Source: Prescottella equi
GTDB lineage: Bacteria; Actinomycetota; Actinomycetes; Mycobacteriales; Mycobacteriaceae
Direction: 5' to 3'
Assembly: GCF_002094305.1 (NCBI RefSeq)
Contig: NZ_LWTX01000006.1
Location: 124,001-188,000 of the forward strand
Length of the DNA: 64,000 nucleotides
Under the pieces are notes generated by a model. The model saw nothing but the letters and a program-made list of their open reading frames with translations. It was not told where the DNA came from and ran no database searches. Both the position numbers and the translations under genes were made by a program. Positions 27,301 through 39,273 of this stretch are shown piece by piece; positions within the stretch are counted from its first letter, which is position 1; every line of letters starts with the position of its first letter.

Positions 27301-30300
27301 CGTGCACCACCATGAAGGGGGTGGCGTCGTACTCCAACGCCACCTTCTCCAGCGCGGCATGCAGTTCCGCCGGAATCGTGAAGGTCACCGTTCCGGCGGC
27401 GGCAGAACCGTACTCGCGGCTTCTCGATCGATCGGACGGCAGTTCGAGGACCTGCGGCGCCGTCTCGAGACGCTCGGTCCAGTACGCAAGATCCTCGTGC
27501 GCCCGGCTTCCCGGCTCCGACGAATCGCCGAGCAACTCCCGCTGCCACCGCGCGTAGTCGGTGTAGCGCATCCGGACAGGGCTCCAGCCCGGTTCGGTGC
27601 CGCGCCGTCGAGCCTCGAACGCCTCCGTCAGATCGCGGTACAGCGGCACCACCGACAGCCCGTCCAGCACCGCGTGGTGCGCGACGACGGCCAGAGTGTG
27701 GGACGTGTTCCCCGTGCGGTACAGGGCCAGGCGCACCGGCGCGGTCGAGGTGATGTCGATCGGACGGGCTGCCAACTCCTGCAACCGGTCCGCGCAGCCG
27801 TTCGGCGCCTCGATGACCTCGGGTACCGATGCTGCGGACTCGACCACCTGGACCGGACGTCCGTCGATCTCCCGGAAGACGGTGCGGAGCGCCTCGTGGC
27901 GTTCGAGCACGTCCGACACCGCGGTCCGCAGGACGCCGGTGTCGAGTTCTCCCTCGATCTCGAGTGCGAACGCGATGTTGTCCGCTGCGGACGTGTGCCG
28001 GCGCGCCAGCACCCACATCCGTTGCTGCGCCGGCGACAGCGGGGCCGGCTCGTCACTGTCACTCGGTTGCCACGGAACCGGTGAACCGTCGATCCCGTCG
28101 AGTATCCCGGCGAGGCCCGCGACGGTCGGGTTCTCGAACACGTCCCGCACGTCGATGCGCACGCCCGTCTCCGAGCCGATCCGGGACACGAGTTGCGTCG
28201 CGAGCAGCGAATTGCCGCCGTACACGAAGAAGTCGGAGTCACGTCCGAGGGCGTCGCCACCGAGCACCTCGGACATGAGTCGGGCCACCGTGCGCTGGCC
28301 TGCCGTGTGAAACTCCCTGGCGTCGGGACGGGGAGCGGCCGGAGCCGGCAGCGCGGCACGGTCGATCTTGCCCGCGACGGTCAACGGAACAGTGTCCAGC
28401 ACGGTCACCACACCGGGCACCATGTGCCGCGGTAGCCGCGCGGCAGCAAACCCCCGGAGACGTTCGACATCGAGGTGCCCCCGTCCGTGGACGAAAGCCG
28501 CGACCGTGCCCGCGTGTTCGACCGCGACCGCGGTGTCGACATCCGGGTGGGCGGTGAGCACGGCCTCCACCTCGCCGAGTTCCACGCGGAAGCCGCGGAT
28601 CTGGATCTGACGGTCGGATCGGCCGACGTACTCGTACTGGCCGTCGACCCGTCGGCGAACCAGATCACCTGTGCGGTACATGCGCCCGGGACCGAGCACC
28701 GAGGCGACGAATCGTTCGGCGGTGAGGCCGGGTCGGCCCAGGTATCCACGGGCCAGGCCGGGGCCTGCGAGGTACAACTCGCCGACCGCACCGACGCCGA
28801 CCGGACGCAACTCGGCGTCGAGCACGGCCACGGTCGACCCGTCGACGGGCACACCGATGGGCGGATTCGACAGCCCGTCGAGCGGGCGGCTGATCGTTGC
28901 GACGATGGACGACTCGGTAGGCCCGTACAGATTCAGCAGCGTCCGTCCGGGCGCCCATCGGGCGGCGGTGTCCCACGCCCACGCCTCTCCGCCGAGGCCC
29001 AGGACGCGCAGGTCGTCGAGGTCGTCGGGATCGATCTGCGCGGGCACCGCGGGGGTCGAGAACCAGTGGGTGACTCGTTGAGTCCGAACGATGTCGGCGA
29101 TCTCGTCGGGTCCGTACACGCCGTCCGGCACCACGACCAGGGTGGCGCCGGATCCGAGTACGAGCAGGTACTCGAGAATCGATGCATCGAACGCAGGAGA
29201 CGCGGCGTGCAGCACGCGGGATCGTTCGGTGATCGCGAACGCGCGCCGCAGGGTTGTCGTGAGCGGCCCGAGACCGCGGTGCGTGACGACCACACCCTTG
29301 GGTGTGCCGGACGAGCCCGAGGTGTAGATCGCATACGCCGCGGAGTCCGGGTGCGGAGTCGGAAAGGGCTCATGCTCCGCATGATTCGCGTCCACCAGCG
29401 CATCGGGATCGATCCGGTGGACACCGTCGGGCAGGTCCGCGTCCGCTCGGGCGATCACGAACCGCGCGCCACTGTCGGCGAGGATTGTCGCGATGCGGTG
29501 CGCTGGCTGGTGCGGATCGATCGGCACGAAGGCGGCTCCCGCACGCGCGACCGCGACAACAGCGGTGACGGCCTCGACGGAACGGGGCAGCAGGATACCG
29601 ACGAACTCCCCGCTCGCGACTCCCCGCGCTGACAAATGCCGGGCCAGCGCCTCCGCCGCGGGAGCGATGTTGCGTGCAGGCCCTTCCGCGTCCACGACGC
29701 GAGTGGCTCCGTTCGCGATCTCGGACAGCGTGACCGGCGTTCGAGGCGCGACGGGCCCGACGTCGGGAGTGCCGCCCGTCACCAGGTCCGCGATGCGCCG
29801 ATGCGGGTCCACGGCCACGCGGTCGAGGATGGTCCCGAGCAAGCTCGCCCAGCCCTGCACGGTTCGCCGGTCCAGGACGGACGAGTCGTACACGAACCCG
29901 ATCTCGAGGCCGGCTGCCGTCTCGCGCACCGCGATCTCGAGATCCGACCGGGCGTCCGTTCCGGGCACGGCCCGCCCTCGCACTTCCAGGCCCGGCCACA
30001 CGAGGGCCGGATCGGCGAAGCTCTCGTACGCGAGCATCGCCTGCAGCCGTACTCCCCCGCATCGCTCCTGGACGACGTCGAACGGCGTGGTGGCGTGGAC
30101 GAAGGCGTCGATGTCGGACGCCCGGACTGCGTCGACGAGGTCCGGGAAGGTCGCATCGCCGTGCACGTGCGCGCGCAGGGCCACGGTGCCCACGAACATT
30201 CCGACCAACTCGTCGAGCAGCGGATCGTTGCGGCCGGACTCCGCAGTCCCCACCAGGGTGTCCGGCGTGCCGGTGATCGCCGACAGCAGCACCGCGACCG

Positions 30301-33300
30301 CCGAATGCAACACCATGAAGGGCGTCGCGTCGATGCCCCTGGCCACGGCGCCGAGCGCCGTCCACACCTCACTGTCGAGGCTGGCCGTGACCCGCTCCGC
30401 GCGGCCGCGGACTGCCGACCGGGATCGATCCAGCGGCACACCGGGAACGGCTGGAGCCCCCTCGAGCACGCCTTCCCAGAACGCGAGATCGCTGTCACGG
30501 ATCCCCGAGTCCAGCAGTTCGTGCTGCCAGCGCGCGTAGTCCGCGTAATCCACCGGCAGAGGGGCCCACGGGGGCGTCCCGCCTGCGCGTCGCGCGGTGT
30601 AGGCCGCGGTGAGATCGGCGATCAGCGGCGCGAACGAGAGTCCGTCGAGAGCGATGTGATGCGCCACGACGACGAGTTCGTGACACCGGTCGCCGATTCG
30701 GTGCAGCGCGAACCGGATCGGCACGTCGGTCGCGAGGTCGAACGGTTCGGACACGAAGTCGTCGATCAACCGCTGGGATTCGTCACGATCGCGTACGTCC
30801 CGCGTACCGAGCACAGCGGCCCGGTCGACTTCCACGAGACGCGGCCGTGGTTCCCCGTCGGCGTTCTCGGTCAGCACCGTGCGCAACGGTGCGTGCCGCC
30901 GGAGGACGTCACCCAGAGCGTCCCGCAGCGCCTCCTCCGACAGCTCGCCCACGAGTTCGACGACGAACGGCACGTGGTAGGCAGTGCTCGAAGGATCGAG
31001 CTTGTGCTGCAACCACAATCGTCGCTGCGCCGGGGCGAGCGGTGCAGAGCGGTCATCGGCCGCAACGAGTGCCGGGCGCTCGGCCGCGCCCGCGACGACG
31101 GCAGCCAGACCCGCGGCGGTCCGACGGGTGAAGACGTCACGAACGGACACGCTGCGTCCGGTGACCGCGGAGACCCGCGCGGCGAGACGGGTGGCGCTCA
31201 GGGAGTTGCCGCCGTGGTCGAAGAAGTCCGTCGACGCGTTCACCTCGATACCGAGGATGCGCTGCATCTCGTCGGCGACGAGTTCCTCCACCACACCGTG
31301 CACCGATCGACCGTGGGCGCCGTCCGGTGTGGGTGCTCGGTCGACGAGCACGGCACGGTCGACCTTCCCACTCGCGGTGAGCGGCAGCGAGTCGAGCAAC
31401 ACCACTCGGGACGGAACGGCATGGGCGGGCAAGCGTTCCGCGAGCCACTCGCGCAGTCGATCCGGCCGCAGTCCGTCACCGCACGCGAAGGTCACCAGCC
31501 GTTCGTCGATGGCTACGGTCGTCGCGGCGCGGACACCCCGGTGGGTGACGAGGAGCGCATCGACCTCGCCTGGTTCGACGCGGATCCCGCGCAACTGGAT
31601 CTGATGGTCGACCCGTCCGACGATGTCGAGGGTCCCATTCGCGCGCCACCGGGCCAGGTCGCCGGTGCGGTACATCCGGCCGCCACCGAAGGGCGAGGCC
31701 ACGAAGCGTCCCGCGGTCGATCCGGCGTCGCGGGCGTACCCGCGGGCGAGCGACGGGCCCAGCACGTAGACCTCGCCGACGACGCCCGGCGGGCAGGCGC
31801 GTAGCCGCGGATCGAGGACGACGATCGACGAACCGTCCACCGGCCGGCCCACCGGAACCGACGTCGTCCCGGCCAGCATCGCGTCGTCGATGCGGCCGCT
31901 CACGGCCGCGAGAATCGTGGTCTCGGTCGGTCCGTACGCGTTGACCATCGCCCGGTTCTCGGACCACCGCCGAGCCACGGGCACCGGCAGCACTTCGCCG
32001 CCGGAATCCAGCATGCGCAGTGTCGGCACGGTGTCCGACGGCGTCGCCGCCAGCACGGCCGGTGACGACACGACGTGCGTCACGCCCTCCGCCGCAATCA
32101 GCTGCGCCAGCGGATCGCCCGCGACGACGTCGCCGTCGGCGATCACGAGGGTGGCACCGGCGTCGGCGGCGGTCAGGATCTCCTGGATCGAGGCGTCGAA
32201 CGACAGCGACGCGACGTGCAGCACGCGTGAGTCGGGAGTCGCCGCATACGTGGTCCGGAGCGTCGAGAGCAGACCCGCGATACCGCGGTGTGACACCACC
32301 ACGGCCTTGGGCTGTCCCGTCGACCCGGACGTGTGCACGATCCATGCGGGGTTCTCCGCACGGAGCGGTCGCAGCCGCTCGGCATCGGTGATCGGGGCGG
32401 TCGAGAAGCCCGGTGCGTCCGGGTCCACGAGCAGGACGCTTCCGGGCAGTTCCACCCCGCGGCCGATCGCGAAACCGACGACATCCAGGTGTTGCGCCAA
32501 CCGCAGCGGCGGAAGTTCCGGGTCGACCGGTACGTAGGCGGCTCCGGTCTTGGCGATGGCCCACAAGGCCACGACGGAATCGATCGACCGAGGCAGCAAC
32601 ACCGCGACCGCTTCCTCGGGTCCACACCCCAAGGAGATGAGACGCCGCGCGAGCGCCGACGAGCGAGCGTCGAGTTCGGCGTACGTGATCTCCACGCCGG
32701 CCGCGCGCACCGCAACACCACCGGATCCCGCGTGGCGGATCAGAACGTTCGGAAGCAACTCCTCCCGGCCCGGTACCGGCCGCCCCGCCGCAGGGGTCAG
32801 TCCCGCCGTCTCGCCGGGGAGGCCGAACGGCACATCGGACACGAGTTGAGCGCCGGACGCCGCGAACTCGGTGAGGAAGGCGAGCAGTCGGCTGTGATGC
32901 CGGTGCAGGGACTCGGTCGAGTAGCGGGACGGGTTCGCTTCGAAATCCAGGCGCGTGACCCTATCCGCGCCACCCGGGTAGACCGTCAGCGACAGGTCCT
33001 CGACCGGCCCGGTCGACAGGACGAACAGCTCTCCGGTGACCGGGCCGAACTCGACCGTCTGCGGGAACTGCAGGATGTTCACGACGGGCCCGAACACTCC
33101 GCCGAGCCCCGTGCGGCCCTCGCCGTCGGGCAGTTCGCGGAGCATGTCCTCGTAGCGGAACCGTTGGTGCCGCAGCGCACCCGTCATCTCGATCTGCACA
33201 CGTCGCACGAGGTCTGCGACCGTGTCCGACGGATCCACCCGCACTCTCAGCGGTACGACGTTCGACACCGAACCCGCCGATCGACGCAGCAATGCCGTCG

Positions 33301-34111
33301 TGCGCGCGGACACCGGCAAGCTCAACACGATGTCGCCCACGCCCAGTACCCGTGACAGATATGCGGCGAAGCCGGCGACGATCACAGGCACGTCGGGCAT
33401 CGCCGAACCGCTGCCACTTCCGGTGAGAGTGCCGGCGGGCAGTTCGCCGGGCGACCGCAGCGCGGGCGTCGTCACCGGGCCGGGACGATCTGCGATCGAG
33501 ACGGACGGCGGCAGGTCGCGCAGGCGCTCCCGCCAGTACTCGCGATCCGAGGCCTCCCTGGTGCTCCCGTTGTAGGCGACGACGCTGCGCCACACCTCTT
33601 CGACAGGTGCCGTCGAAGTCGGCGGCGGCGCGACGCCCTCGACCAGGGCGCCGTAGACCTCGGAGATGCGGTCGGTGAGAACCTGCGCCGCCGAACCGTC
33701 CATGACGATGTGGTGGGCGAAGTAGTGCAGGTAGTGGAGGTCGTCGCGCAGCCGGATCAGCGTCATTTCCGCGAGGCGGTCCGAGAACGGGTCGATCGGT
33801 CGGGCCGTCCGCTCGGTCATCCAGGTGAGCGCGGCAGCATGCGGATCATGGGCCCCCGACAGGTCGAGGAAGTGCGGACGATCGTCGATGTCCGGCACCG
33901 GGGTCTGCAGCACCTCGTCGTCGACCTCGACGAGAACCACGGTCCCCGAACCGATGTCGCGAGCTGCCTGATCACAGGCCTCGATGAACATTTCACTGTC
34001 GATTCCGCCGCGAACCTCCAGGTACTCCGCGACGGTCATGGCGATATTGGGCAACAGCTGCTGCGCGACCAGAAGCGCGTTCTGTGCCGGCGCAAGCGGG
34101 AACGGACGCAC
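15386..34111 (-). CDS. Six-module nonribosomal peptide synthetase (C-A-T)x6-TE
   Basis: A 6241-residue single chain. C-domain HHxxxDG motifs lie near residues 131, 1150, 2144, 3201, 4193 and 5154. A-domain TSGSTG-type motifs lie near 594, 1594, 2630, 3660, 4604 and 5588. T-domain GGxSL serines lie near 968, 1963, 3017, 4032, 4972 and 5965. The terminal thioesterase has GWSLGG near 6095 and His in CAHAD. No epimerisation, methylation or oxidation domain is seen, and spacing leaves no room for one. The first C domain opens the protein, as in starter-C acylating systems. Specificity residues read by eye: A1 DAQVDGAILK, A2 DALFGGLIVK, A3 DFWNIGMVHK (the known threonine code), A4 DMLCMGGAFK, A5 DALLAGAVVK, A6 DAFNVAGVGK; all but A3 unassigned. 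C5 has DHLAADG instead of HH, and A5 and A6 are about 35 residues short between motifs A2 and A3. GTG at 34111 was chosen for its AGAGGGGG site. No MbtH-like gene, phosphopantetheinyl transferase or peptide exporter is in the window. Confidence 0.93.
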   Translation of the reverse strand: MRPFPLAPAQNALLVAQQLLPNIAMTVAEYLEVRGGIDSEMFIEACDQAARDIGSGTVVLVEVDDEVLQTPVPDIDDRPHFLDLSGAHDPHAAALTWMTERTARPIDPFSDRLAEMTLIRLRDDLHYLHYFAHHIVMDGSAAQVLTDRISEVYGALVEGVAPPPTSTAPVEEVWRSVVAYNGSTREASDREYWRERLRDLPPSVSIADRPGPVTTPALRSPGELPAGTLTGSGSGSAMPDVPVIVAGFAAYLSRVLGVGDIVLSLPVSARTTALLRRSAGSVSNVVPLRVRVDPSDTVADLVRRVQIEMTGALRHQRFRYEDMLRELPDGEGRTGLGGVFGPVVNILQFPQTVEFGPVTGELFVLSTGPVEDLSLTVYPGGADRVTRLDFEANPSRYSTESLHRHHSRLLAFLTEFAASGAQLVSDVPFGLPGETAGLTPAAGRPVPGREELLPNVLIRHAGSGGVAVRAAGVEITYAELDARSSALARRLISLGCGPEEAVAVLLPRSIDSVVALWAIAKTGAAYVPVDPELPPLRLAQHLDVVGFAIGRGVELPGSVLLVDPDAPGFSTAPITDAERLRPLRAENPAWIVHTSGSTGQPKAVVVSHRGIAGLLSTLRTTYAATPDSRVLHVASLSFDASIQEILTAADAGATLVIADGDVVAGDPLAQLIAAEGVTHVVSSPAVLAATPSDTVPTLRMLDSGGEVLPVPVARRWSENRAMVNAYGPTETTILAAVSGRIDDAMLAGTTSVPVGRPVDGSSIVVLDPRLRACPPGVVGEVYVLGPSLARGYARDAGSTAGRFVASPFGGGRMYRTGDLARWRANGTLDIVGRVDHQIQLRGIRVEPGEVDALLVTHRGVRAATTVAIDERLVTFACGDGLRPDRLREWLAERLPAHAVPSRVVLLDSLPLTASGKVDRAVLVDRAPTPDGAHGRSVHGVVEELVADEMQRILGIEVNASTDFFDHGGNSLSATRLAARVSAVTGRSVSVRDVFTRRTAAGLAAVVAGAAERPALVAADDRSAPLAPAQRRLWLQHKLDPSSTAYHVPFVVELVGELSEEALRDALGDVLRRHAPLRTVLTENADGEPRPRLVEVDRAAVLGTRDVRDRDESQRLIDDFVSEPFDLATDVPIRFALHRIGDRCHELVVVAHHIALDGLSFAPLIADLTAAYTARRAGGTPPWAPLPVDYADYARWQHELLDSGIRDSDLAFWEGVLEGAPAVPGVPLDRSRSAVRGRAERVTASLDSEVWTALGAVARGIDATPFMVLHSAVAVLLSAITGTPDTLVGTAESGRNDPLLDELVGMFVGTVALRAHVHGDATFPDLVDAVRASDIDAFVHATTPFDVVQERCGGVRLQAMLAYESFADPALVWPGLEVRGRAVPGTDARSDLEIAVRETAAGLEIGFVYDSSVLDRRTVQGWASLLGTILDRVAVDPHRRIADLVTGGTPDVGPVAPRTPVTLSEIANGATRVVDAEGPARNIAPAAEALARHLSARGVASGEFVGILLPRSVEAVTAVVAVARAGAAFVPIDPHQPAHRIATILADSGARFVIARADADLPDGVHRIDPDALVDANHAEHEPFPTPHPDSAAYAIYTSGSSGTPKGVVVTHRGLGPLTTTLRRAFAITERSRVLHAASPAFDASILEYLLVLGSGATLVVVPDGVYGPDEIADIVRTQRVTHWFSTPAVPAQIDPDDLDDLRVLGLGGEAWAWDTAARWAPGRTLLNLYGPTESSIVATISRPLDGLSNPPIGVPVDGSTVAVLDAELRPVGVGAVGELYLAGPGLARGYLGRPGLTAERFVASVLGPGRMYRTGDLVRRRVDGQYEYVGRSDRQIQIRGFRVELGEVEAVLTAHPDVDTAVAVEHAGTVAAFVHGRGHLDVERLRGFAAARLPRHMVPGVVTVLDTVPLTVAGKIDRAALPAPAAPRPDAREFHTAGQRTVARLMSEVLGGDALGRDSDFFVYGGNSLLATQLVSRIGSETGVRIDVRDVFENPTVAGLAGILDGIDGSPVPWQPSDSDEPAPLSPAQQRMWVLARRHTSAADNIAFALEIEGELDTGVLRTAVSDVLERHEALRTVFREIDGRPVQVVESAASVPEVIEAPNGCADRLQELAARPIDITSTAPVRLALYRTGNTSHTLAVVAHHAVLDGLSVVPLYRDLTEAFEARRRGTEPGWSPVRMRYTDYARWQRELLGDSSEPGSRAHEDLAYWTERLETAPQVLELPSDRSRSREYGSAAAGTVTFTIPAELHAALEKVALEYDATPFMVVHAALVVLLARLSGSDDVSVGTPVSGRSGPGLHDLVGMLVGTVVLRATVDQTRSFVDLLGGIRRDDLDALAHAETPFDQVVARVAPRTSGAHHPLFQVMLAYENFVPAELPVPGLDIRVHEIHSGQTRFDLEVTLRERDLRMGEAAGIDGVLTYSRDLFDHETVARWAAWLVRVLETVTDDPTVVVDAIDPVARGGVLGGRPEAVTESRSGVCAGVTSLGELFVQRAAEHPDAVAVVAGDERITYAELDARSRLLAGRLAEAGVATEDVVALVLPRSVDLIVAMIAVVRAGAAYLPLDSTQPRDRLDMLIDQVGAALILHDGGFGGDGPSLEIASPPGRPDLDRCGPLDVAVRDDQAAYVIYTSGSTGRPKGVTVSHANVLALLANTFAGFGFGPSDVWTMFHSPAFDFSVWEIWGPLGTGGSIVVVDHFVARSPRELRELLVRERVSVLNQTPTAFAQLVDMAGEADDLALRLLIFGGEALDVRRVSPWLDKHPTVRAVNMFGITETTVHATWTDIAPAEPADRSVIGVPLPGLQVDLLDRSLRPVPPGVVGEMYVGGPQVARGYRGRPGLTAGRFVAAPDGRIRYRTGDLARLRNDGTYEYRGRSDDQLQVRGHRIEPGEIVRALRGTTGVVDAAVAVRGGRLVAYVVGAARTEHSLAHRAIIQALRRVLPDYMVPATVVTMETLPLNANGKVDAAALPDPVDATVPSVVTGGARSPLEAVVLDVWSDLLGAPDFGRDDDFFDVGGNSLLATQVAGRLTSTTGIEIGVRDVFDAATAADLARTIETRVARPVGSSELRASTTPLDAGPLSPAQRRLWFQHLLDPASDVYNLAFTLRFSGDLVIGALEEAVRDVLRRHRVLRTTYTTGPDGPLQRVGDGPAVDLTPVAVPRGGLDDFVRSLARTPFDLEASAPLRFRLYRTADTEHVLAIVVHHIVADGWSLDPLSTDLAEAYRARVEGRCPQWSPLPLDYLDHARWQNTRVDANLDDWVEILDGAPTESSLPPDRVRSETVNPEVGAVHVALHGEPAERVAATARRHRSTTFMTIHAALAAVLARHNDTDDIVIGTAVAGRGDPRLDSLVGMFASTLPLRTDVAAGQTFADLLGHVRERDIEAFARVDTPFERIVERVAPERYSARHPIFQVALAVRRPGSLRFTLPGLEVSAAPIESASTQFDLHVTVTENPDGLDFEFAYRSDLYEAATIEAFAARLILFLDHVTADPGLPIGDVGLLTATERRGLVPASGADGSVAGLWQVLAAGAAEHPDRVAVAAGDRTVTYRQLVVRAESLARELVARGAGPGVRVACAVPRSLDSVTAVWAIARTGAAPVMIDPEHPAARIQLMLEACGVRTGVTTAEGVVSLPSRVEWVDVAASGTGVLGEPAIHPDDAAYVVFTSGTTGHPKAVVLTARGLGAFGDDLAEIFAADADSRVLHVAGPGFDMALLEMLLAGMSGARLVVAPGSAYGGPELTELIAAERVTHACLTPSVASSVAAGSFPNLATLMLGGERVTDDVSARWGEGRRLFIGYGPAEATAFATWAGPLAPSDRPLIGRPARGIDAVVLDRRLQPVPPGVTGELYLAGDRLAAGYDGDGARTAERFVAAPGGRRLYRTGDLVRWIETPAGAMLDFRGRSDDQVKIRGVRVEPAEVDAVLRSLPGVRSAVTVPREHGDGHALYSYVVPESCDPARLRAALVDRLPAPMIPTAILTTDSIPLTANGKVDAGRLPKPVRERSGAPTNPIEALVAEAYSVALGTDVDRLDDFFVVGGDSLLATAVVSQLRARLGREVPLRLLFDEPTVAGLAAAIEGGRFAAADGGPVAGNRPERLPLSRAQQRMWTQRRTGGVERYRLGARVELRGPLVPDALHAALTDVVERHEILRTFYSHDAAGPYASIGTAGRTDSHDDAVPLRVALRADGPRTHTLEVELDHLAADGASVAILVTDLVTAYEARLVGDAPRWAPLPVQYVDYALWERDTASRGRDTEFWTHALADFDPALLPSVTTPGTEPGPVGSIDFEIDADVTAHLAHLAASRGATEFMVLHAALAATVARLSGQTDVGIAAVVSGRRYPQLIPVVGPFVDTVVLRARVEPGMPFAGLLGQVRDFDVAALDRAAAPIEDVLRSTGLSTPQVALALQDFTIPALHVGDLSIEAHETEPATADFDIRFTLWHNESGSLTGRLLHDVSRFARPDAELLARQFTAVVGAAAAAPGTTVGHLPLLTAPARVSEADCEPTTLASMLRATAAAFPDRHAVTDGENTLTYRELDERSDASARRMSDEEGIGPEDVVALPPTRSIERVVQLWAVAKTGAAFGAHDHRSSMGSKSLVDAASAVDTLAYVITTSGSTGTPKQVAVTHRGLAALAAEARRRYRVGPGDRVLHGYDPAFDAALLEMLLAHTSGATLVVAPPDVFAGAPLHDLLGRQQVTHFLSTPAVLATLDADGLDHLQVVASGGESLAPETVRAWRTGRRMLDAYGPTESTVVALLADIGDEILLGEPIPGTGVLVLDTALHPVPLGGVGEMYLTGDGLARGYLGAPGETAARFVASTHGTGRMYRTGDRVRVGFDGRLRFLGRVDRQLKIRGARVEPAMVESALLQDSAVRRAAVTAVDGALVAFVCGDRIDPEEVLRAVTRTLPPTSVPSRLHVLDRLPTTSNGKTDFRSLTELARELADTSSDRPLSGTESVVAAVVSDVLGHCVDVDAGFFAVGGHSLAAVEVAGRLAQSLGRDVAPRAVLEAPTLAALARTIDTGAASARSELVRTDTEPVPIAPAQRRLWLLHRAEPDSADYVMPIVVRFGESLDPRALAAAVRDVVDRHEALRTYYPDETRQAVASSGDVEVAIVHEPLSRNELDRWIARMASRPFDLTSRPPLRAALLLAESAEWILVVVTHHIAVDGASVTPLLGDGARAYAARAGGVAPQWESLPLRYRDFAHWQVRLLGDLDDPDSVGGRQLAYWARALTGAPDGPLALPFDRPRPAVPTHVGGTVHAVVGPELHAALVDSARRQGVTVFMILHAALAALLARYGGRDDVTIGTVVSGRPDARLDSVVGMFVGTLALRTVVDRAESFGEFLRRVRDVDLGALAHADVPFDDVVARVAPHRNRAHHPLFQVLLAHSAAVPELPDLPGLDLADAGPGAPPAQFDLVWDTTERADGQGVDVRVVYATDLFDAATVDGLAAAWVGLLEQAAADMSTAVGDLALPEHPPLTVDTAPPELGLAEILAETVQRYPDREALRCGDESWTYTELAAAAEDRSQELKARGVQAGDIVPVDAVRGARWVVEVWALSRLGAAWVPIDPSHPEQRRRNLLDGAASASGDGLAYLLFTSGSTGVPKGVAVTHGGLSTLVDVQRRELDVTPEAVVLQAATPTFDACVFELLAAHAHGATLVCAPASIYAGTDLQGFVEREGVTHVNLTPTVLATLDPAAFSRSLTVVSAGEVLSERTAAAWAGHRLYNGYGPTECTVGATLGPVAHRGPVTIGLPMAGKTVRILDPRLRPVPTGVVGELYVGGAGLARGYHGAPAATAGRFVADPFAPGARLFRTGDLARVRADGSVEYVGRSDDQVQINGVRVEPSEVDAALAAAPSIRTSATVPIRQSNGERTLVSYVVARAGADLDATQVRADLARLLPRHLVPSVVVNVERIPTTPGGKVDRAALPDPYLGVLDQETTPPQGPVERAVAAAMADVLGRGSVPRDRNFFELGGTSLGIVRLAARLRDDHGYDVALRELLADPSVASIADRVVAGSVEADPLATVVALNDPVNPAEPPLFCVHPLSGLAWSYAGLAGSTGGRPLYGLQATGEDGMPDGIGELAARYVDRVRAIQPQGPYHLLGWSLGGNIAHEMAVRLQDIGEDVASLTILDAMPATAVPDAGAPDTAPVTELPDGLDPGTAERVLRTGAALETMAYRHRPRVFDGDVTLFVATRESEGRPALGKLWEPFVRGTVAEQLVDCAHADMSSAAVLDRVGKFLEGATGGEP

Positions 34112-34236
34112 GCCGACCCCCTCTGAATTCAACAGGCATCCCGACAACCCCGTCCGCGAACTGCCTTGCCGCCCCGACGAAGCCCATCCGACCCAACCTG
34201 CGGGAATCGGACAGAACCAACTTACTGTGCGCGAGA

Positions 34237-34257
34237 AGCGTTCACCACTTGAACGCT
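34237..34257. promoter_or_regulatory. Inverted repeat in the divergent NRPS/DUF4012 promoter region
   Basis: AGCGTTCA (34237-34244) and TGAACGCT (34250-34257) form an exact 8-bp inverted repeat with a 5-bp spacer. It lies in the 206-bp gap between the divergent NRPS (start 34111) and DUF4012 (start 34318) genes. A dimeric repressor or activator could act on both genes here; the regulator is unknown and no candidate gene is adjacent. Confidence 0.5.
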
Positions 34258-34317
34258 CGATCAGTCCGGATACGGGATAGCCTGCCAAACACACCACGAG
34301 CGAAGGGGGCTCACCGA

Positions 34318-36165
34318 GTGGAGCAGACCAAGTCCGAGGAGTCGTCCGTCGAAACCGCGACGGAAGCACCGTCACGACGGCGCACGAATCGGCGCAGAAC
34401 CGTTCAACCTGCAGCGACACAAAGGAAGCGCCGACGACGAATCGTCATCGGGACCGCATCCGCGGCGGCAGTCGCGGTCGCCTGGGGCGGCTACGTCGCA
34501 TACGAGGCCACTCAGATCAAGTTGAATCTTGAAGAGGCTGCCGAGTTCGCGACGCAGACGAAAGATGCTCTACTGGCGGGTAACTCGGAGGAGGCGGTCC
34601 GTTCCGCCGACGACGCCGCTCGCTACGCCGGGCGAGCCAAGGACGCCACCGATTCGGTGAGCTGGCGGATTGCGGCAGCGATCCCCGGTATCGGCGGTCC
34701 GTTCGACACCACCCGACAGATTTCCGACGTCGTCCAGGGCCTCGCGTCGGACGTGCTCAGGCCCGCCGTCGAAGCCGGCTCGGCCCTGTCTCCCGACCAA
34801 CTACTGCTGGACGGCGCGCGCATCGACCTCACCGGGCTACGGGACGCAGCCCCAGTGCTTGCCGAGACGGCAGCCGCGGCCGACGAACTGGCCGTGCGAG
34901 CATCGGAGATCGACAGCACGTTCGTGAGCCAGATCGACGGCCCACGACAAGAACTCGTGGGGCAGACCACGGACCTGTCGTCACTGCTCGGCAACGTATC
35001 GACCGCGGCGGAGATCGCGCCCGCGATGCTCGGCGCCGATGGGCCCCGCAGCTACTTCATCGGATTCCAGACCAATGCCGAGGCTCGCGGAACCGGCGGG
35101 CTCCTCGGAGGGTTCGGCGAACTGCACGCGGTAGACGGCGCTGTCCGCGTCGACGAACTCGCGAGCAACCGCGAACTGTCGCTCGCCGGGCGGCAGGGCA
35201 TCGACCTCGGTCCCGACTTCGAGCGTCAGTACGGTCAGAGCCGCCCCACCACCGACTTCCGCAACAGCAATGCCAGTTCACATTTCCCGTACGCCGCGCA
35301 GATCTGGCGATCACTGTGGGCCCAGGAGTCGGGAACGCAGGTCGACGGCGTCATCGCCACCGACCCCGTCGCGCTCAGCTACGTACTGAAAGTCGTCGGG
35401 CCGGTCGTCATGCCAGACGGCGAGAAGGTGACCGCCGACAACGTGGTGGAGTTGACGGAGTCGACGGCCTACACCCGGTTCGGCACCGACAACAACGCGC
35501 GAAAGCAGTACTTGCAGAACATTGCCGGCAAGGTTGTCGAACGCATGACCGGCAAGATCTCCCAGCCGCAAGCCTTGCTGGAAGCTCTCGGACGGGCCGC
35601 GAGTGAAGGCCGCCTCGCGGTGTGGAGTTCGCAGCCCGACGAGCAGGACGTGCTGGCCGATACGCCACTGGGGCACATCGTTCCGGACGACGACGCACCG
35701 TACGCCGGTGTCGTGGTCAACAACCTCGGCGGCAACAAGCTCGACTACTACCTGCAGCGCGAAATCGACTACACGGCAGACAGTTGCTCCGGAGACACCC
35801 GAGCAACCACCGTGAAGGTCCGGCTGACCAACACACTGCCGCCGGGCGACTACACGAAGTACGTCGCCGGGATGTTCGACAATCCGATGGGCGCACCGGC
35901 CGGAACCAACCTGACCAACCTGTCGCTCGTCGCCACCCAGGGCGCCAAGCTCGGCAAGGTGACCGTGGACGGCAAGCCGGCCTTCGCATTCACCGGGGCA
36001 GAGCGCGGCCACCCCGTCTTCGATCTCCAGTTCCCGATTCCGCAGGGCAAGACCGTCGAGGTGGTCTACCAGCTCACCGAGCCGGCGTCGGCGAAGGCGC
36101 CGGTCGTGCCGGTGCAGCCGCTTGTCGACGCGCCGGCGGTCAGCGTCCGAGTTCCACCCTGCTGA
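34318..36165 (+). CDS. DUF4012 domain protein, membrane-anchored, polysaccharide-locus associated
   Basis: A 615-residue protein. A very basic N-terminus (about 1-40) leads into one membrane helix (about 42-62), then a helical region with [18 protein letters not shown]-type heptads (about 70-130). The large DUF4012 domain (about 200-600) contains [25 protein letters not shown], its hallmark. DUF4012 proteins are frequent in exopolysaccharide loci of actinobacteria and chloroflexi and are thought to work outside the membrane, but their activity is unknown. GTG at 34318 is preceded by AGGGGG at good distance. The longer frame upstream crosses the divergent promoter. A strong terminator follows at 36203. 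Confidence 0.88.
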   Translation: MEQTKSEESSVETATEAPSRRRTNRRRTVQPAATQRKRRRRIVIGTASAAAVAVAWGGYVAYEATQIKLNLEEAAEFATQTKDALLAGNSEEAVRSADDAARYAGRAKDATDSVSWRIAAAIPGIGGPFDTTRQISDVVQGLASDVLRPAVEAGSALSPDQLLLDGARIDLTGLRDAAPVLAETAAAADELAVRASEIDSTFVSQIDGPRQELVGQTTDLSSLLGNVSTAAEIAPAMLGADGPRSYFIGFQTNAEARGTGGLLGGFGELHAVDGAVRVDELASNRELSLAGRQGIDLGPDFERQYGQSRPTTDFRNSNASSHFPYAAQIWRSLWAQESGTQVDGVIATDPVALSYVLKVVGPVVMPDGEKVTADNVVELTESTAYTRFGTDNNARKQYLQNIAGKVVERMTGKISQPQALLEALGRAASEGRLAVWSSQPDEQDVLADTPLGHIVPDDDAPYAGVVVNNLGGNKLDYYLQREIDYTADSCSGDTRATTVKVRLTNTLPPGDYTKYVAGMFDNPMGAPAGTNLTNLSLVATQGAKLGKVTVDGKPAFAFTGAERGHPVFDLQFPIPQGKTVEVVYQLTEPASAKAPVVPVQPLVDAPAVSVRVPPC

Positions 36166-36202
36166 CGAATACCGCCGAATACGCACGAGACATGCGACGA
36201 AT

Positions 36203-36240
36203 GAGCCGCTGCACCCGAGCCCAGGGGCAGCGGCTCTATT
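36203..36240 (+). terminator. Intrinsic terminator of the DUF4012 gene
   Basis: GAGCCGCTGC (36203-36212) pairs exactly with GCAGCGGCTC (36227-36236), followed by tatt. A second, bulged hairpin near 36256-36281 (gtgctc...gagcac) may serve the converging acyltransferase gene. Confidence 0.75.
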
Positions 36241-36343
36241 CCGGTCGGAACCAATGTGCTCGAAGTCCGATTTTCGGAGCACTTTCCGGCCTGGTCGCCG
36301 AGTATGCCGAAGCGATGCACCCTCGGCACGAAGCTCGCTGTTG

Positions 36344-38341
36344 TCAGTGGTCGATCTCGAGCGCGGAGTACAAGCTGGCGGACATTGCCTGCGACGCTTC
36401 GACCGTGATGTGATGGTTGTCGCGGTACATTGCGACATCGCCCCTCACAACGGAGCACAATCCTGCTGGGCAGTACCATTCCCTGGTATCGATGAAGCGC
36501 CCGCCGGCCGTAACGGTCGCTTTCCGCACTTCATCCAATGCGACAAGATCCACGACATTCTCGATGGGTTCCGCACATTCCGCAGTCGCCTCGAGGTGCG
36601 CGGACAGACATACCGCTGGTTCGACGGGAAATGTCGGCCCGTCTCCTACAACGACCACGTCCGCCGTGGACGTGAGGCGCCGAACAGTGGTCTCGATTCC
36701 TTCTGCCCACAGGGACGAGGCATCGCCGGCCTGAGCGGGACGCTGCTTTCGATAGTCGGACATGACAATCAGATCCGGGTCAAGGGCAACAATCCTATTG
36801 AGCACTTTTTCGCGCCAAACATCACACGCGGTGTACGGCTGCTGAAGGTTCGAGTTCCAGGTCGTAATGTCCGCTGCCGGGCAGGACGACTTCGTGAAGG
36901 AGACAAGTCGAGATCCGGATTGGAGCGCGATCGCCTCGAGTGCAGGAAACCATTGGGCCGCATGAGAATCACCAAAAAGAACGATAGTTCTTCCGAACTC
37001 CTTAGCACCGTATGAGCAATCTTGCGGCTCGGTGACCGAGAAGCCCACGTGGCAGCCATCTGCATAGATGGGGGGCACACTATCGAGCGTGTCCTTTAGC
37101 GCGGGACGGAGATTGGAGGGGACGAATCCCGGGTCCGCAACCTCGGTAGCGAGTACACCCTCTGTCCACTGCCCTGCCGTGCGATCCGAGGTCAGTCGCG
37201 GGGTGACACCGGACGCCAGTGACAACGCGATCGCGGTGACAGTGGCAGCCGCGGCGGTGAGGTAGGTGCGAGCGTTCGTCGACGTGAGCCACCGACCACT
37301 GCGGAATGGCTTTTCGACGTAACGCTCGGTTAGCCAGGCCAGCAACACAGCCACCACAACCAGACCTGCTCGTTCCATCACCGAGAGTTCTGCTCGGTAC
37401 ATTGCGGGGATCACGAGAAGCGGCCAATGCCACAGGTACAGGGAATAGGATATGGTCCCGAAGAACTGGAATGGCTGGAGTTGTAGGAGAGCAACAGGAC
37501 CCGTGGAAGCCCTGGTAGCCCCGCCGAAGATCATCATTGCAGCACCGAGCGTCGGAAGCACTGCCGCATACCCCGGAAATACCGTCTCCTTTGTGTAGAC
37601 GACGGCTGCCGCCAACACCATCGCGAGCCCAACCCAGCCGACGACCGCAGCAAAGCGGGGCGACAATCGACCTGCGTACATCGCAGCCAAAGCAACAAGC
37701 CCCCCGATACCCAATTCCCATGCTCGCGCCGGCAGGGTGAAGAACGCGATCGGCTGACTGATCGATGTCATGGCGAGACCGAAAACAAAGGAGGCCGAGA
37801 CGATCACACCGAGTGCGATCAACAAGGAACTTCTAGATTTAAAGAATCTGACGAGAACAATCAAAATAAGTGGCCACACCAGATAGAATTGCTCTTCGAG
37901 CGCGAGTGACCAATAGTGCTGAAACACCGAAGGATCCGCGTTGGCGAGATAATCAGTCCCCGTATACGCGAACCACATATTAGCCAGGTAGGTCGCCGTA
38001 AAGGCAGCGTCGAGAGAGACCTCGCCCATAGCGAGGGGTGGGAGCATCACACGAGCGAGGATGAGCGTCGCGACGAGGACGAGGAGCGACGCTGGAAGCA
38101 ACCTGCGCATACGTCGCGCCCAGAACGAACCCAATTGTATGGTTCCGCGCTTCTCGAGTTCGCCGATCAGGTGGCTCGTTATCAAGTAGCCCGATATGAC
38201 GAAGAATACGTCGACTCCCACGTAACCACCGGGAATGAACGTTGCGCCCGCATGGTAGACCAGCACCAGAAGAATCGCAACAGCACGCATTCCTTGAATG
38301 TCTGGCCTGAATTTCCCACTAATGGCCGCGGCGTTCTTCAT
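36344..38341 (-). CDS. OafA/YrhL-type O-acyltransferase with SGNH domain
   Basis: A 665-residue protein. Residues 10-345 form an acyltransferase-3 membrane domain with about ten helices, beginning FRPDIQGMRAVAILLVLVYH with the conserved Arg/His region and GGYVGVDVFFVISGYLI. A further helix near 360 leads to a periplasmic-side SGNH hydrolase-like domain with GDSHAAQW (about 456) and the RDNHH Asp-x-x-His-type end (about 640). Such proteins move acetyl or other acyl groups onto sugars of surface polymers. It is the last gene of the minus-strand polysaccharide cluster and converges on DUF4012. GAGGAG precedes the ATG. Base composition is visibly lower in GC than flanking core genes. Confidence 0.9.
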   Translation of the reverse strand: MKNAAAISGKFRPDIQGMRAVAILLVLVYHAGATFIPGGYVGVDVFFVISGYLITSHLIGELEKRGTIQLGSFWARRMRRLLPASLLVLVATLILARVMLPPLAMGEVSLDAAFTATYLANMWFAYTGTDYLANADPSVFQHYWSLALEEQFYLVWPLILIVLVRFFKSRSSLLIALGVIVSASFVFGLAMTSISQPIAFFTLPARAWELGIGGLVALAAMYAGRLSPRFAAVVGWVGLAMVLAAAVVYTKETVFPGYAAVLPTLGAAMMIFGGATRASTGPVALLQLQPFQFFGTISYSLYLWHWPLLVIPAMYRAELSVMERAGLVVVAVLLAWLTERYVEKPFRSGRWLTSTNARTYLTAAAATVTAIALSLASGVTPRLTSDRTAGQWTEGVLATEVADPGFVPSNLRPALKDTLDSVPPIYADGCHVGFSVTEPQDCSYGAKEFGRTIVLFGDSHAAQWFPALEAIALQSGSRLVSFTKSSCPAADITTWNSNLQQPYTACDVWREKVLNRIVALDPDLIVMSDYRKQRPAQAGDASSLWAEGIETTVRRLTSTADVVVVGDGPTFPVEPAVCLSAHLEATAECAEPIENVVDLVALDEVRKATVTAGGRFIDTREWYCPAGLCSVVRGDVAMYRDNHHITVEASQAMSASLYSALEIDH

Positions 38342-38469
38342 TACACTCCTCGAGAATGTTCAGCTAAATTCCACAAACAGGGCGGCGTATCTATTCGGTG
38401 TCCCGCGCCCGGTTGGGGCTCCTGAGCCTTCAAGACTGGCCCCGACCTGGCCCCCCCAGCGCCGCGCTG

Positions 38470-39270
38470 TTACACCGCATTGACAGTCCACAAATCCCAT
38501 GGGAATGCGGCGAGCAGTTCGTCCTCCGACCAAGCAAGCGGCGTCTCACCGCCCATGCGAACGGCATCCTCGATGGAGCGCGCAGCCGAGAAACCCTCCC
38601 GCCCACTGCCGCGGTAGTAGTCCTCGTACTTGAACGAGGGTTCGTGCTCGGAAGAGATGAGGCGGGAAGGCACACCGAACGAGTCCGCAAGAACCATCGC
38701 GTGAAGCGAGCTGCCAACCACGAAGTCACTCGTGGCGATCCGTGCGATCGTCTCGAGCAGGGGACTGCAAGGGTGCCAGAAACCCGGATGTGATTGGTAG
38801 CGCATCACATCGTTCAGATTTGGTATAACGGTCAGCGGCACGGGTGCCATGGAGCCGACGAAGCTTTCTCGCGGCCAGAACCGGGCGACGAGGAGCCCCG
38901 GGTCACCGTAGATCGGGGGCACGTGAACACCCCGTTTCCTAAGGAATTCAGCGGTGAGCGGCCCTCTCACCGCGCGCACATCTACGTCTGCAACGTCGTG
39001 TCGCAAGTGAAGACTCTTCCCATTCACTCCAGATCCCCAGACCACGTCCCCGGGGCGAGCGAAATGAAGGATCGAACCAACCGCCAAGAGTCGTCGATCG
39101 ATACCGTTGCCGGCGGGATCGACGGCTCTCTCAGCCAGAATCTCGTCGACGATCCGAGGGCCGAGGAGATCACCAAAATTGTTTACGGGAGGGAGCTTCG
39201 GAAGGAGTCGACCGAGAATCCCCTTCATTCTCCGCTTCCTGGGGTTCCAGTTCACAACCTCTACAGACAA
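38470..39270 (-). CDS. Polysaccharide pyruvyl transferase family protein
   Basis: A 266-residue protein. NFGDLLGPRIVDEIL near the start, GDVVWGSGVNG, AVRGPLTAEFLRKRGV, YGDPGLLV and the end segment SDFVVGSSLHAMVLADSFGVPSRLI match the CsaB/WcaK-type pyruvyl transferase family, which adds pyruvate ketals to polymer sugars using phosphoenolpyruvate. It is somewhat shorter than the usual 300-400 residues. The start is TTG at 39270, immediately after the upstream Wzy gene stop (39274), with AAGGGG inside the end of that gene, so the two are translationally coupled. GTG at residue 7 is an alternative. Confidence 0.82.
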   Translation of the reverse strand: MSVEVVNWNPRKRRMKGILGRLLPKLPPVNNFGDLLGPRIVDEILAERAVDPAGNGIDRRLLAVGSILHFARPGDVVWGSGVNGKSLHLRHDVADVDVRAVRGPLTAEFLRKRGVHVPPIYGDPGLLVARFWPRESFVGSMAPVPLTVIPNLNDVMRYQSHPGFWHPCSPLLETIARIATSDFVVGSSLHAMVLADSFGVPSRLISSEHEPSFKYEDYYRGSGREGFSAARSIEDAVRMGGETPLAWSEDELLAAFPWDLWTVNAV

Positions 39271-39273
39271 CGT

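Noticed and set aside
34112-34420. N-terminal extension of the NRPS frame by 103 codons
   Set aside because: It crosses the divergent promoter and the DUF4012 start, and a strong ribosome site precedes GTG at 34111, where the C domain begins.
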